A DNA stretch of 64,000 nucleotides from an archaeon (GTDB taxonomy: Archaea; Nanobdellota; Nanobdellia; Woesearchaeales; GW2011-AR15), in NCBI GenBank assembly GCA_018657065.1, contig JABHXU010000020.1, positions 1 through 64,000 on the forward strand. Direction: 5' to 3'. The position numbers were made by a program, and so were the translations under genes. The notes below the pieces were generated by a model, which made no database searches, was not told the DNA's origin, and worked only from the letters and a program-made list of their open reading frames with translations. Positions 52,797 through 61,954 of this stretch are shown here, one piece after another. The stretch's first letter is position 1, and every line of letters starts with the position of its first letter.

Positions 52797-54827
52797 ATGA
52801 AAAGTATTAATCTTAAAAAGATATCAAAAAAATATACACTTAAAAAAAGAAAAAACCTCTTTTTTGATTTAAGTAGTTCTAAAAAACATGAATTTTTTGC
52901 ATTAAAAAACATAAATCTTTCCATAAATCAAGGTGAGTGTATCGCACTAATTGGTGCAAATGGATCTGGTAAAACAACGTTATTAAAAATCCTTAGTGGA
53001 ATTGTTAAACCTACTTCTGGAAATATTAAAACTAAAGGTAGAATTCTAAGTTTTTTAGAAATTGGTGCAGGTTTTCAAGAAGAATTAACTGGACGTGAAA
53101 ATATTTATTTATATGGAAGCATGCTTGGTTTTTCTAAAAAAGAAGTAGATTTGAATTTTAATGAAATTGTTTCTTTTTCATCTTTAAATGATTTCATTGA
53201 TATAAAACTTAAAAATTATTCTTCAGGAATGAAAGTAAGATTAGCATTTGCTGTTGCAATGTCCCATAATCCTGATATAATTTTAATTGATGAAATTATG
53301 GCAGTAGGAGATGAGGAATTTCAAAAAAGAAGTTTAAACAAAATCAATGAAATGAAAAAATTTGGAAAAACTATTGTATTTGTAACTCATGATTTAAATT
53401 TAATTAAGGATATTGCAAACAAAGTTATTTATTTAAAAAATGGAGAAATTAAACGTGCAGGAGTACCTAGTATTGTTATTCATTCATATTTAAGTGATGT
53501 TATTGAATTACATGAATCTAAATTTTCTCTTAATAATATAAAAAATAAAGATAAAATCATTAAACAAGAGGGATTACTTGAGCAATTTAATCAAAAAAGA
53601 AATCTATTAATGATTCAATTAGATTCTCTTGAGAAAACTGTGTATGGAAATCAAAAAAAATATTCTACTATTATTGTCAACATAATTGATAGTATACTCG
53701 ACTTAAATAAAAAGGAATGTGATTTAGTTAATATAAATAATAGAAAAATTGAATTAATAGAAATGAATACTTATCTTATCCATAAAAAAATACCATATAT
53801 GTCTAAAAATAAAATTTTTGCACATGGACAAAAAGCTAAAAGTTATTTAGATCTAATTCAGATATATAATAATCCAAAAAAAAGAGCTGCTAAAATAATT
53901 GATTTTATTGGAGTTGTTCAAATGATTCCAAATCTAAATTTAACTAAAAAAAAGCAAAATATTAAAGATTTTTTAATGGCAACAAACAAGTCAACAATTA
54001 GTGAGTATTACTATGAACTATGCTTGGAATTTACTCTATTTAATGAAAAAGAAAAAAATAGAAATTTATTTGAAAATTTTAAAGACAATATCGTTCAAAA
54101 GTTTAGTAAACCTCAGATTATAAATTTCATATTTAATGAAGTTAAAGATCTTAGATTAAAAGATTTTGATCCTAAATTGGAAGCATATATTATCTCTATA
54201 TTTTGTGAAATTATATTTGAAATTAAATTTGAATTAAATAATTCTCAAATTAAACAACTTGATAAAGCAATATGGGATATGTTAAACCAAATTATTAAAA
54301 AAATTCTAATTTTAAAACAAAATTATATTCTTTCAAATTCAAAAATACAATTAGATGAAATTGAAGAAATTATTGATGTTAAAAAACAAATTATTAATCT
54401 AAGAAAAAAAATCAATAAATCTAATTTCATTAAACTTAACAATGAACATAGTATAATAAAAAATATAAAATATTATAATAAAAATAATGTAGCAAAATCT
54501 GAGTTTTTAAATAATGAAAATATTATTATTGAAATAGAATTTTTCAAAATTCCTAAAGAAAACGAAAACTTAAATCTATCTATTTATTCTGAAGAAAATT
54601 ATTTAATATCTGAATTATTAATTCCAATTAAAGATCATATTTTAAATAATAAAATTAAAGTTGAAATTATAGAAAATCCTTTTTCAAATGCAAACTATTT
54701 TGTAAATACATCAATTAGTTCAAAAAATAATAAAGTCTTAGATAGTAAATTATTTTTAAGTTATTTTTCTATAACAAATAATTCAAAAAACTTAGGCTCT
54801 GTAAAAATTAAATATAATTTAAAATAA
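52797..54827 (+). CDS. ABC exporter ATPase (Wzt-like) with a ~300-residue extra helical domain
   Basis: 676 aa from the ATG at 52797, right after the permease stop; the open frame back to 52740 overlaps the permease and is rejected. Residues 1-240 are the ATPase: Walker A GANGSGKTT (53-61), signature YSSGM (141-145), Walker B ILIDE (162-166) and a H-loop. Normal Wzt has only a further ~150-residue carbohydrate-binding domain. Here a Lys/Asn-rich all-helical domain (~250-540) lies in front of a beta domain (~545-676) that resembles the Wzt glycan-binding Ig domain. The helical part is unrecognised. The 3' end overlaps the convergent small gene by 9 bases. Confidence 0.88.
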   Translation: MKSINLKKISKKYTLKKRKNLFFDLSSSKKHEFFALKNINLSINQGECIALIGANGSGKTTLLKILSGIVKPTSGNIKTKGRILSFLEIGAGFQEELTGRENIYLYGSMLGFSKKEVDLNFNEIVSFSSLNDFIDIKLKNYSSGMKVRLAFAVAMSHNPDIILIDEIMAVGDEEFQKRSLNKINEMKKFGKTIVFVTHDLNLIKDIANKVIYLKNGEIKRAGVPSIVIHSYLSDVIELHESKFSLNNIKNKDKIIKQEGLLEQFNQKRNLLMIQLDSLEKTVYGNQKKYSTIIVNIIDSILDLNKKECDLVNINNRKIELIEMNTYLIHKKIPYMSKNKIFAHGQKAKSYLDLIQIYNNPKKRAAKIIDFIGVVQMIPNLNLTKKKQNIKDFLMATNKSTISEYYYELCLEFTLFNEKEKNRNLFENFKDNIVQKFSKPQIINFIFNEVKDLRLKDFDPKLEAYIISIFCEIIFEIKFELNNSQIKQLDKAIWDMLNQIIKKILILKQNYILSNSKIQLDEIEEIIDVKKQIINLRKKINKSNFIKLNNEHSIIKNIKYYNKNNVAKSEFLNNENIIIEIEFFKIPKENENLNLSIYSEENYLISELLIPIKDHILNNKIKVEIIENPFSNANYFVNTSISSKNNKVLDSKLFLSYFSITNNSKNLGSVKIKYNLK

Positions 54828-54971
54828 AGCATAATAAAAAGGCATTTGTGAATTCTTAGAAAACATTATCGAAAGTACAATTAATATTAAAAAAACAATA
54901 ATTACAATTATCATAGGAGTTAACCACCATTTTTTGTAATCCTTTAAAAATTTGAATGTTTTTTTAATCAT
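54819..54971 (-). CDS. DUF5989-like small membrane protein
   Basis: 50 aa from the ATG at 54971. A basic N-terminus with KFLKDYKKWWLTPMIIV leads into one hydrophobic helix, then a polar stretch and PFYYALF at the end. This is the layout of DUF5989 proteins (KKWW...P-F-I/Y-Y-x-L-F), tiny membrane proteins usually found beside SGNH-type or carbamoyltransferase genes in glycan loci. It lies one base after the SGNH-like gene 54973-55914, as expected, and converges on the ABC ATPase gene. Function unknown. Confidence 0.72.
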   Translation of the reverse strand: MIKKTFKFLKDYKKWWLTPMIIVIIVFLILIVLSIMFSKNSQMPFYYALF

Positions 54972-54972
54972 T

Positions 54973-55914
54973 TTATTCTAAATGTATTTTTTCATATATA
55001 AATTTTGCAATAATTTTATGTCCTTTTGCATTTGGATGATAATCTTCATTTGAAATCCTTAAAGATTTAGGATCTACATTTTCAAAAGCTTCTAACAAAT
55101 CAATATACTGAATATCATTTTCTTTTGATAAAAATTCCAAATAATTGTTTATTTCATAAAATTCGTACTCTTCAAATTTATGAAATTCTGGAAAATTAGC
55201 CAAAACCAAGGGAATATTTTTTTCTTTTGCATAGACTGAAATTTTATGTAAAGAATCTTCAACTATTTTTTGATTATTTGAATTTTCAAAGTTTTTCTTA
55301 TAAAAATCAACATAATGTCCTCGAGGAATACTTGATAATTTGTCAAAGAAAAACGAATATATATATGAATTCTTTATAAAAAAATAAGAAATTTTTGATG
55401 GATACTTAATTTGTTCAAAATCATTTAAATAAAATCCTACGATTATTAAATCAGGATTTAAATAACTATATTTCTTTAATGAAAAATATTCACAATAGGT
55501 ATTATAATTCCCAACACCTGCATTAATTACTTCATAATTTTCTCCTAAATAATTTTCAAGCACTTTTGAAAAAGTCTCATTATTTTGTACTCCCCATCCG
55601 AGTGTAATTGAATCACCTAACAAGATTACTCTTTTTTTTGTCTTTTCAATTGAATAATTGTATTCTGACCTTAATCCTTGAGAATTAATTGTAATTTTAG
55701 CACCATATAAGTTCATTGAAGTTTCAGGTAAATGAGAATGACAAGAATCACCATAAGAAATTTGTTTCATCTTTGAAGCATATTTCCACATTTCAGTGTT
55801 ATAATTTGCATATAATGGATAAGTTAATCTCAATACAATTTCAAAAAAAAGCAAACATAAAATAAAAGCTGCTACACTTACAATTAAACCATAAATTTTC
55901 TTTTTTTTATGCAT
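54973..55914 (-). CDS. Membrane-anchored SGNH/GDSL hydrolase
   Basis: 313 aa. One N-terminal helix, then block I VILLGDSITLGWGV (catalytic Ser in GDSIT), block II/III NAGVGNYNT and FYLNDFEQ, and block V NEDYHPNAKGH (catalytic His). It would act outside the membrane on an ester or acyl group of the surface glycan or lipid. Its single-residue spacing to the DUF5989-like gene shows a two-gene operon. It is divergent from the radical SAM array, sharing an 87-base intergenic region. Confidence 0.85.
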   Translation of the reverse strand: MHKKKKIYGLIVSVAAFILCLLFFEIVLRLTYPLYANYNTEMWKYASKMKQISYGDSCHSHLPETSMNLYGAKITINSQGLRSEYNYSIEKTKKRVILLGDSITLGWGVQNNETFSKVLENYLGENYEVINAGVGNYNTYCEYFSLKKYSYLNPDLIIVGFYLNDFEQIKYPSKISYFFIKNSYIYSFFFDKLSSIPRGHYVDFYKKNFENSNNQKIVEDSLHKISVYAKEKNIPLVLANFPEFHKFEEYEFYEINNYLEFLSKENDIQYIDLLEAFENVDPKSLRISNEDYHPNAKGHKIIAKFIYEKIHLE

Positions 55915-56001
55915 TATTGTATTTCTACAGATTTTTAGTCCTTATAAATATAATTAATAATTAGAGAAATTTATATAAAAAAACTTTATTATCTAATAGA
56001 G

Positions 56002-57510
56002 ATGAAGATTCTCTTAGTTAATCCTCCTTGGAAACAAGACGATAGAACTGGCGTTCGAGCTGGAAGTAGATGGCCTCATCTAAAGATTCCTGAAGAAGAA
56101 AGATATATGCCATTTCCATTTTATTTAGCATATGCAACTGCTTTATTAAAAAAAAACAACATTAATGCTAAAGCTATTGATGCAATTTCAGAAAACCTTA
56201 GTTACAATGAATTTGAAAAAAAAGTTAAAAAATTTTCTCCAGATTTACTTTTTAGTGAAGTTTCAACACCTTCGCTTATTCATGATTTAAAATTATTAAA
56301 AAAATTAAAAGAGAACAATAAATGTCTGCTAGCAATTTCTGGCCCTGATATTAATATTAGATCAAAATTATTTTTAGAAAAACATGAATTTATTGATTTT
56401 GTTTTTGTTGGAGAGTATGAGCATATAATTTTAGAAGTAGCTAAAAAGTTAAAATTAAAAGAGTTTAATGAAATTAAAGGTATTATATTTAGAAATAAAA
56501 ATGAAATAATCATAAATGAAAAAAGACCTCTTTTAAAAGAATTAGATTCTCTCCCTTGGCCAGATAGAAATGATTTTCCAATGTTTAATTATCATGATTG
56601 TCCTGGAGGAATTCCTGAACCTAGCGCTCAAATGTGGGCTAGTAGAGGATGTCCTTATCAATGTACTTTTTGTGCATGGCCCCAGTTAATGTATGAAGGA
56701 AGTAATTATAGAACAAGAAATGTAGATAATGTAGTGAATGAAATTGAATTTTTAGTTAAAAAAAAAGGATTTAGATCTATTTACTTTGATGATGATACAT
56801 TTAATATTGGTAAAAAAAGAATGATTGACTTTGGAAATAAACTAAAAAAAAAGAATCTAAGAATACCTTGGGCATTTATGGGACGAGCAGATTTATCTGA
56901 TAAAGAAACATTAAGTGTTTTAAGAAATTCAGGCCTTCATGCGGTAAAATATGGAATGGAATCAGGTGTTCAAAGATTAGTTGATAATGCAAATAAAAAC
57001 CTTAATTTAAAAAAAGCAATCAAAAATATTCTTGCAACAAAAGAATTAGGAATTAAAATTCATCTTACATTTACATTTGGACTACCTGGTGAAACTAAAC
57101 AGACAATTAGACAAACAATTAATTTAGTTAAATTTCTAAACCCTGATTCTGTTCAATTTTCCATAACAACACCTTTTCCAGGGACTAAATTTTATGAAAA
57201 AATGAAAAAAGAAGGGAAAATTATTAGCAATGATTGGAACGAATACGATGGAAATACAAAAAGTGTTATTAAAACTAATGATTTGTCTGCTATTGAACTT
57301 AAAGCTGCTCAAGACTTTGCTTATAAAGAATGGTATAATTTTAAGCATTTAACACAAAGATATTCAAAACTTTCCCCATTTAATCTATTTATTATGTGCT
57401 TAAAAGAAAATGGACCGAAATTTACTGTTATAAAAACTTTCAAATATATAAAAAATAAACATTATAATTATTTTTTAAAAAACTATAAAAAAGAAAAAAT
57501 ACAAATTTAA
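56002..57510 (+). CDS. Cobalamin-binding-type radical SAM protein heading the array
   Basis: 502 aa. B12-binding-like domain (YLAYATALLKKNNINAKAIDA; FVGEYEHIILEVAKK), radical SAM core with SRGCPYQCTFC (Cys217, Cys221, Cys224), FDDDTFNIGKKRMIDF and GLPGETKQTIRQT. It has more aromatic/basic substitutions in the N-terminal 40 residues than the three relatives at 30770-44561. It is separated by three bases from the first SPASM-type gene, so the class B enzyme and the array are one operon. Confidence 0.88.
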   Translation: MKILLVNPPWKQDDRTGVRAGSRWPHLKIPEEERYMPFPFYLAYATALLKKNNINAKAIDAISENLSYNEFEKKVKKFSPDLLFSEVSTPSLIHDLKLLKKLKENNKCLLAISGPDINIRSKLFLEKHEFIDFVFVGEYEHIILEVAKKLKLKEFNEIKGIIFRNKNEIIINEKRPLLKELDSLPWPDRNDFPMFNYHDCPGGIPEPSAQMWASRGCPYQCTFCAWPQLMYEGSNYRTRNVDNVVNEIEFLVKKKGFRSIYFDDDTFNIGKKRMIDFGNKLKKKNLRIPWAFMGRADLSDKETLSVLRNSGLHAVKYGMESGVQRLVDNANKNLNLKKAIKNILATKELGIKIHLTFTFGLPGETKQTIRQTINLVKFLNPDSVQFSITTPFPGTKFYEKMKKEGKIISNDWNEYDGNTKSVIKTNDLSAIELKAAQDFAYKEWYNFKHLTQRYSKLSPFNLFIMCLKENGPKFTVIKTFKYIKNKHYNYFLKNYKKEKIQI

Positions 57511-57513
57511 AGA

Positions 57514-58542
57514 ATGTTAGGTGGGGTGAAAAATAAAACGCGTAAAGTATTTTCTAGATTAATCAATGTTCTCCCATTCCAAAAAAATTCAATTTCTCCA
57601 AATTATTGTGAGTTAATTGTAACTGAAAAATGCTTTTTTAGATGTAAAATGTGCAATATGTGGAAAAGAACACACGAAAATCAACCAACCTTAATTCAAT
57701 GGAAAAAGTTTCTTGATTCATTTAAAAAAACAATTGAGTTGCCCTATAAAATTAGCATCTGTGGAGGTGAAACATTGACGTATCCTCACCTTAGTTCTTT
57801 AATTAAATATGCAAAAAATCTTGGGTTTGATATATCAATCACAACAAATGCTTTTTTACTTAATAAAAAACTTGCAGACAAATTATACAAAGCTGGATTA
57901 CGAGAATATGTTATTTCATTAGATAGTTTAGATGAAACCACTCATGACTCAATTAGAGGAAAAAAAGGAAGTTATAAAAAAATCATGGAGGCTATTGAAA
58001 TTCTTTCAAAATATCGTGAAACTAGTATAAATCTAATTAGTGTGATAATGAGCTTAAATGTTAAAGAACTAGTTAAATTAATTGACTGGACAAATAATAA
58101 TACAAATATCAATAGTATAAATTTTAATGCAATAACTGAACCATTATGTTCTAATTCTGGAGAGAAATGGTTCAAAGATTCAAGTTACGCATATTTATGG
58201 CCTGAATCTAGTAAAACAAAAGAATCAATTGAAAAAATTATAAAATTAAAAGAAAAAGAAAATAAAATTGGTAATAGTATTGCTCAGCTTAGAACTTTTA
58301 TAGATTATTATAATCAACCATTAAAATTTGTTAAGGATGGAAAATGCCATATGGGAAATTCAGTAAGTATAAATTCTGAAGGATTTATTTTTTTATGTCA
58401 TTATTTTGGAGCAATTGGAAATATTAAAAAAGATCAATTTGAAGAAATTTGGAGATCAAAAAAATCTCAAATTATTAGGAAAAAAATCTTGGAATGTAAA
58501 AAAAATTGTAAAATGTTAATAAATTGTAATTTTGAGGAATAA
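57514..58542 (+). CDS. Radical SAM/SPASM-type protein, array copy 1
   Basis: 342 aa. The core motif is EKCFFRCKMC (Cys40, Cys44, Cys47), with ICGGETLTYPHLSSL for SAM binding, SLDSLDETTHDSIRG and a conserved W-pattern. The C-terminus keeps Cys residues in GKCHMG, FIFLCHYFG, KKNCKMLINC, consistent with an auxiliary Fe-S cluster. The shared final segment LINC-(N/F)F is common to the array. It lies three bases after the B12-type gene, and the next gene begins one base after its stop. Substrate unknown, presumably the cell-surface glycan or a linked lipid. Confidence 0.85.
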   Translation: MLGGVKNKTRKVFSRLINVLPFQKNSISPNYCELIVTEKCFFRCKMCNMWKRTHENQPTLIQWKKFLDSFKKTIELPYKISICGGETLTYPHLSSLIKYAKNLGFDISITTNAFLLNKKLADKLYKAGLREYVISLDSLDETTHDSIRGKKGSYKKIMEAIEILSKYRETSINLISVIMSLNVKELVKLIDWTNNNTNINSINFNAITEPLCSNSGEKWFKDSSYAYLWPESSKTKESIEKIIKLKEKENKIGNSIAQLRTFIDYYNQPLKFVKDGKCHMGNSVSINSEGFIFLCHYFGAIGNIKKDQFEEIWRSKKSQIIRKKILECKKNCKMLINCNFEE

Positions 58543-58543
58543 A

Positions 58544-59551
58544 ATGCTACACAAAAAAATCATTGGATCAGCAAGTAAACTTATGTTAAATAAACCTAAA
58601 AAATGTGTTTTTAGCATAACAAATACTTGTTCAATGAGATGTAAAATGTGTTATAATTGGAGGATGAAAGATAGTTTACTAACCCTCTCAAAAAAACATT
58701 GGATAAAAACAGTTAAAGATCTTTCTAAGTTAAAAGAAAGTGAAATATTATTAAACATTATAGGTGGTGAACCTCTAGAAATACCATATGTTTTTGATAT
58801 TATAAATATCGCATCTAAAAATAATATAAAAACTTCATTAACAACTAATGCATATAATATTGATAAAAATTTAGTAGATAAAATTCGTTTATCTGGCCTT
58901 GATACTTTATGTATCTCTCTTGATAGTCTAGATCCAAATATTCATGATTATTATAGAGGTAAAAAAGGTGTTTTCAAAAAGGTTATGAGTACAATTGATA
59001 TGTTCTCAAAAATTAAAGGTCCTGAGATTATCATTCAAACAATTATTATGGACAAAAATCTAAATGATTTACCAAAAATTGTAAAGTGGGCTAATAATCA
59101 TAAAACAATTAATGGGGTTTTCTTTATGGCTGTAATGAAACCTCACTTTACTAATCTTGATGATAATTGGTACAAAAAAGATAAACTAAAATTATGGCCT
59201 ACTATTACTCAAAAAGTATCAAAAAGCATCAAAGAATTAATTGACATGAAAAAAAACAAAAGTAAAATAGTCAACAGTATTGACCATCTAAAAGTATTTG
59301 AAAAATATTACAAAAATCCAGAGAATTTCATAAAATCAAAGTACTGTGATGTTATTGATTTTGGAATTTACATTGATTCTATTGGAGATGTTTTTATTTG
59401 CAATGAACTTGGAAAAATTGGAAACGTTAAAACTCAAAATTTAGAAAATATTTGGTTTTCATATGAAACTTTAAAAGTTAAAAAAAATATGAAAAAATGT
59501 TCTAAAAATTGTGAGTTCTTAATCAATTGTTTTTATAGAGATGAAAATTAA
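58544..59551 (+). CDS. Radical SAM/SPASM-type protein, array copy 2
   Basis: 335 aa from the ATG at 58544; the open frame reaches TTG 58532, but that would overlap copy 1. Core motif NTCSMRCKMC (Cys29, Cys33, Cys36), IIGGEPLEIPYVFDI, SLDSLDPNIHDYYRG and C-terminal Cys set SKYCDVID, FICNELG, SKNCEFLINC. All expected cluster ligands are kept. It starts one base after copy 1. Confidence 0.84.
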   Translation: MLHKKIIGSASKLMLNKPKKCVFSITNTCSMRCKMCYNWRMKDSLLTLSKKHWIKTVKDLSKLKESEILLNIIGGEPLEIPYVFDIINIASKNNIKTSLTTNAYNIDKNLVDKIRLSGLDTLCISLDSLDPNIHDYYRGKKGVFKKVMSTIDMFSKIKGPEIIIQTIIMDKNLNDLPKIVKWANNHKTINGVFFMAVMKPHFTNLDDNWYKKDKLKLWPTITQKVSKSIKELIDMKKNKSKIVNSIDHLKVFEKYYKNPENFIKSKYCDVIDFGIYIDSIGDVFICNELGKIGNVKTQNLENIWFSYETLKVKKNMKKCSKNCEFLINCFYRDEN

Positions 59552-60598
59552 ATGAAATTAATTAAAAATCTGTTTTATAAAAAAAAGAAAAAAATTCAAA
59601 AAAGAAGAGACCTAAGAGTAAATATTATTCCAAGCTTTAAATGTAATTTCAAATGCAATATGTGTAATAATTGGCAAGTTAAAGACAATCCATCTCTATC
59701 TGCTAAGGAATGGACTAATATTATGTCAAATTTAAATTCTTATTCTAAAAATTTTAAATCTACGTTTATCTCAATTGGAGGAGGAGAACCATATCTACAT
59801 AAAAGTGTTTTTTTACTTATGAAAAAGTCAAAAGAATATGGTTTTATTCCTGATATTTCAACAAATGGATTTTTATTTTCAGATTCTATAGTTAAAAAGA
59901 GTGTTGAAAGTGGTCTTCATGGTGTTTGTATTTCACTAGACTCGCATATTGAAGAAACTCATGATAAAATCAGAGGTGTAAAAGGATCATATGCTAAAAT
60001 CTTGGACTCTATTGAGAAATTCAAGACAACTGATGTTGTAATTAATCTAAACACTGTTATGATGAAACAAAATCTATCTGATATTGTTCCAGTAGCATCC
60101 TATGCAATTGAAAATTCTATTTTTTTTAATTTACAAGCTATTGTTGTTCCCTTCCAAGAAGATTTTAAAGATAACTGGTTTAAAGATACAAAATATTCAT
60201 ATTTGTGGCCTAATGATTTAAACGAAGTAGATTATGTTATTGATGAACTAATTAAACTAAAAAAAGGAAAATTAGGCGAGAAAATTGTAAACTCGACTAA
60301 TCAGTTAGAGCTATTTCGCAAATACTTTTATAATTCCACAGATATTTATGAACATAAGGGGTGTCATTTATCAAATTTAAATTACTTAACTGTTAACCCA
60401 GATGGATCACTATTTATTTGTCCATTTGATAAACCTGTAGGTAATCTCAAAAATCAAAAAATTAACTACATTTTACGATCAGATAATTGTAAAAAAGCTG
60501 TTGATAAAATAAAAATATGTACTAAAAAATGTCATTTTTTAATTAATTGCTTTTATGATGAAAAAGAGCAAAACCAAAAATTATCCACTCAAAAATGA
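59552..60598 (+). CDS. Radical SAM/SPASM-type protein, array copy 3
   Basis: 348 aa. Core motif FKCNFKCNMC (Cys31, Cys35, Cys38), SIGGGEPYLHKSVFLL, SLDSHIEETHDKIRG and C-terminal Cys in HKGCHLSN, FICPFD, TKKCHFLINC. The basic first 20 residues form a short leader (KKKKKIQKRR). The stop of copy 2 and the ATG are directly adjacent, and it overlaps copy 4 by 4 bases. Confidence 0.84.
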   Translation: MKLIKNLFYKKKKKIQKRRDLRVNIIPSFKCNFKCNMCNNWQVKDNPSLSAKEWTNIMSNLNSYSKNFKSTFISIGGGEPYLHKSVFLLMKKSKEYGFIPDISTNGFLFSDSIVKKSVESGLHGVCISLDSHIEETHDKIRGVKGSYAKILDSIEKFKTTDVVINLNTVMMKQNLSDIVPVASYAIENSIFFNLQAIVVPFQEDFKDNWFKDTKYSYLWPNDLNEVDYVIDELIKLKKGKLGEKIVNSTNQLELFRKYFYNSTDIYEHKGCHLSNLNYLTVNPDGSLFICPFDKPVGNLKNQKINYILRSDNCKKAVDKIKICTKKCHFLINCFYDEKEQNQKLSTQK

Positions 60599-61596
60599 AA
60601 ATAAAGAAATTTAGAAGATTTGAACAACCTTTTTTTGGGGTTATACAAATTTTACATAGATGTATGTATAAATGCAAAATGTGTAACATGTGGCTTGGAA
60701 AAGAAACTCCCGAAGAAATAACAATTGAGCAAGCTATGGATTTTTCAACAAAATTAGGTGAAATCGCAAGAAAAGATTTTGAGTTTAATATTCTTGGTGG
60801 AGAAACACTAATGAAAAAAGATCTTGAAAAACTAATTCCACATGTAAATTCTTTAGGTATGAGACCCATTGTTTCAACAAATGGATATTTAATCAGTAAA
60901 GAAAAATCTCAATCACTATATGATTCAGGTTTAGTTCACTTCACTATGTCACTTGATAGTTTAAGACCTAAAATTCATGATTTTTATAGAGGATTTAAAG
61001 GATCTTTTGATCATGTTAGAAAAGCTCTTACAAATCTTCATTCAGTTTATCAAGGTAAACAATTTGTTTGTATAGTTGCAATAATTATGAAACACAATTA
61101 CAAAGAATTACTTGAACTAGCTAATTGGGTTAAAAACGATCCTAGAGTTTGTTCTATCTCATTTTTAGCGTTAACAAATCCTTGTTGGACTTTTGATAAA
61201 AATTGGCATGAACATAAAAGTAGTAAAGAATTATGGCCAAATAAATCAGATTATCCAAAATTATCAAAAATGATTGATGAATTAATTAAATTTAAACAAA
61301 AAAATGATCACTTAATTGTTAATTCCATTGAACAATTTGAAGCTTTTAAAGAATATTACAAAAATGGTCCACAAAACCCTATCACTTATAATTATAATAA
61401 ATTTAAAGGCTATGTTATGGTTAAATCTGACGGAGTTTTATCCATGGCTGCAGAAAAACTTGGAAACATAAAAAAAGATGATATTAGAGACTTATGGTTT
61501 AGCAAAACAGCTGAAGAAGCTAGAAAAAAAATTGAATCAAAAAATACAAGCGTAGAAATTATAATTAATTGTAAACATGGATTTGAGGCATATTAA
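60595..61596 (+). CDS. Radical SAM protein, array copy 4, without the C-terminal auxiliary-cluster cysteines
   Basis: 333 aa. The SAM cluster motif HRCMYKCKMC (Cys23, Cys27, Cys30), ILGGETLMKKDLEKL and SLDSLRPKIHDFYRG are intact. At the C-terminus the positions held by Cys in its neighbours are changed: YNYNKFK in place of the first, LSMAAEKLG in place of F-x-C-H, and SKNTSVEI in place of K-K-N-C; only IINC remains. So it keeps the radical chemistry but probably lacks the second cluster. It overlaps copy 3 by 4 bases. Confidence 0.83.
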   Translation: MKIKKFRRFEQPFFGVIQILHRCMYKCKMCNMWLGKETPEEITIEQAMDFSTKLGEIARKDFEFNILGGETLMKKDLEKLIPHVNSLGMRPIVSTNGYLISKEKSQSLYDSGLVHFTMSLDSLRPKIHDFYRGFKGSFDHVRKALTNLHSVYQGKQFVCIVAIIMKHNYKELLELANWVKNDPRVCSISFLALTNPCWTFDKNWHEHKSSKELWPNKSDYPKLSKMIDELIKFKQKNDHLIVNSIEQFEAFKEYYKNGPQNPITYNYNKFKGYVMVKSDGVLSMAAEKLGNIKKDDIRDLWFSKTAEEARKKIESKNTSVEIIINCKHGFEAY

Positions 61597-61597
61597 T

Positions 61598-61954
61598 ATG
61601 ACTAAAAAGAATAAAACAAAAAATCAAACTAAAAAAACAAAACTTGAGGAACTAAAAGAAGAATTAGATTCTAAAAAAGGACATATAAAAATGCTAGCTG
61701 ATTCAATTAAAGATAAAGATAATGAAATTATGATTTTAAAAGCAAAATTAAACAGTGAAAATCTAACAACTATGAAAGAAAGCTTGATGAGTCAAGCTAA
61801 AAACAACCATCTAAACCTACTAAAATTAGAACTTATTAAAAAAAACGACCAACTAAACAAGTTTAGAGGTTCAATTATATATCCATTTTATAAAATAACT
61901 CATAAATTTGGAAAAACAAAAATTGGGGGAATAATTGCCAAATTACTTAAATGA
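61598..61954 (+). CDS. Coiled-coil protein inserted within the radical SAM array
   Basis: 118 aa from the ATG at 61598 (an in-frame ATG at 61577 would overlap copy 4). Lys-rich start, then a long heptad coiled coil (~residues 15-95) and a C-terminal segment RGSIIYPFYKITHKFGKTKI followed by GGIIAKLLK. This segment resembles the membrane-near tails of glycosyltransferases. No signal peptide. Its position between copies 4 and 5 with one-base and overlapping junctions suggests a structural partner for the array proteins. Confidence 0.6.
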   Translation: MTKKNKTKNQTKKTKLEELKEELDSKKGHIKMLADSIKDKDNEIMILKAKLNSENLTTMKESLMSQAKNNHLNLLKLELIKKNDQLNKFRGSIIYPFYKITHKFGKTKIGGIIAKLLK

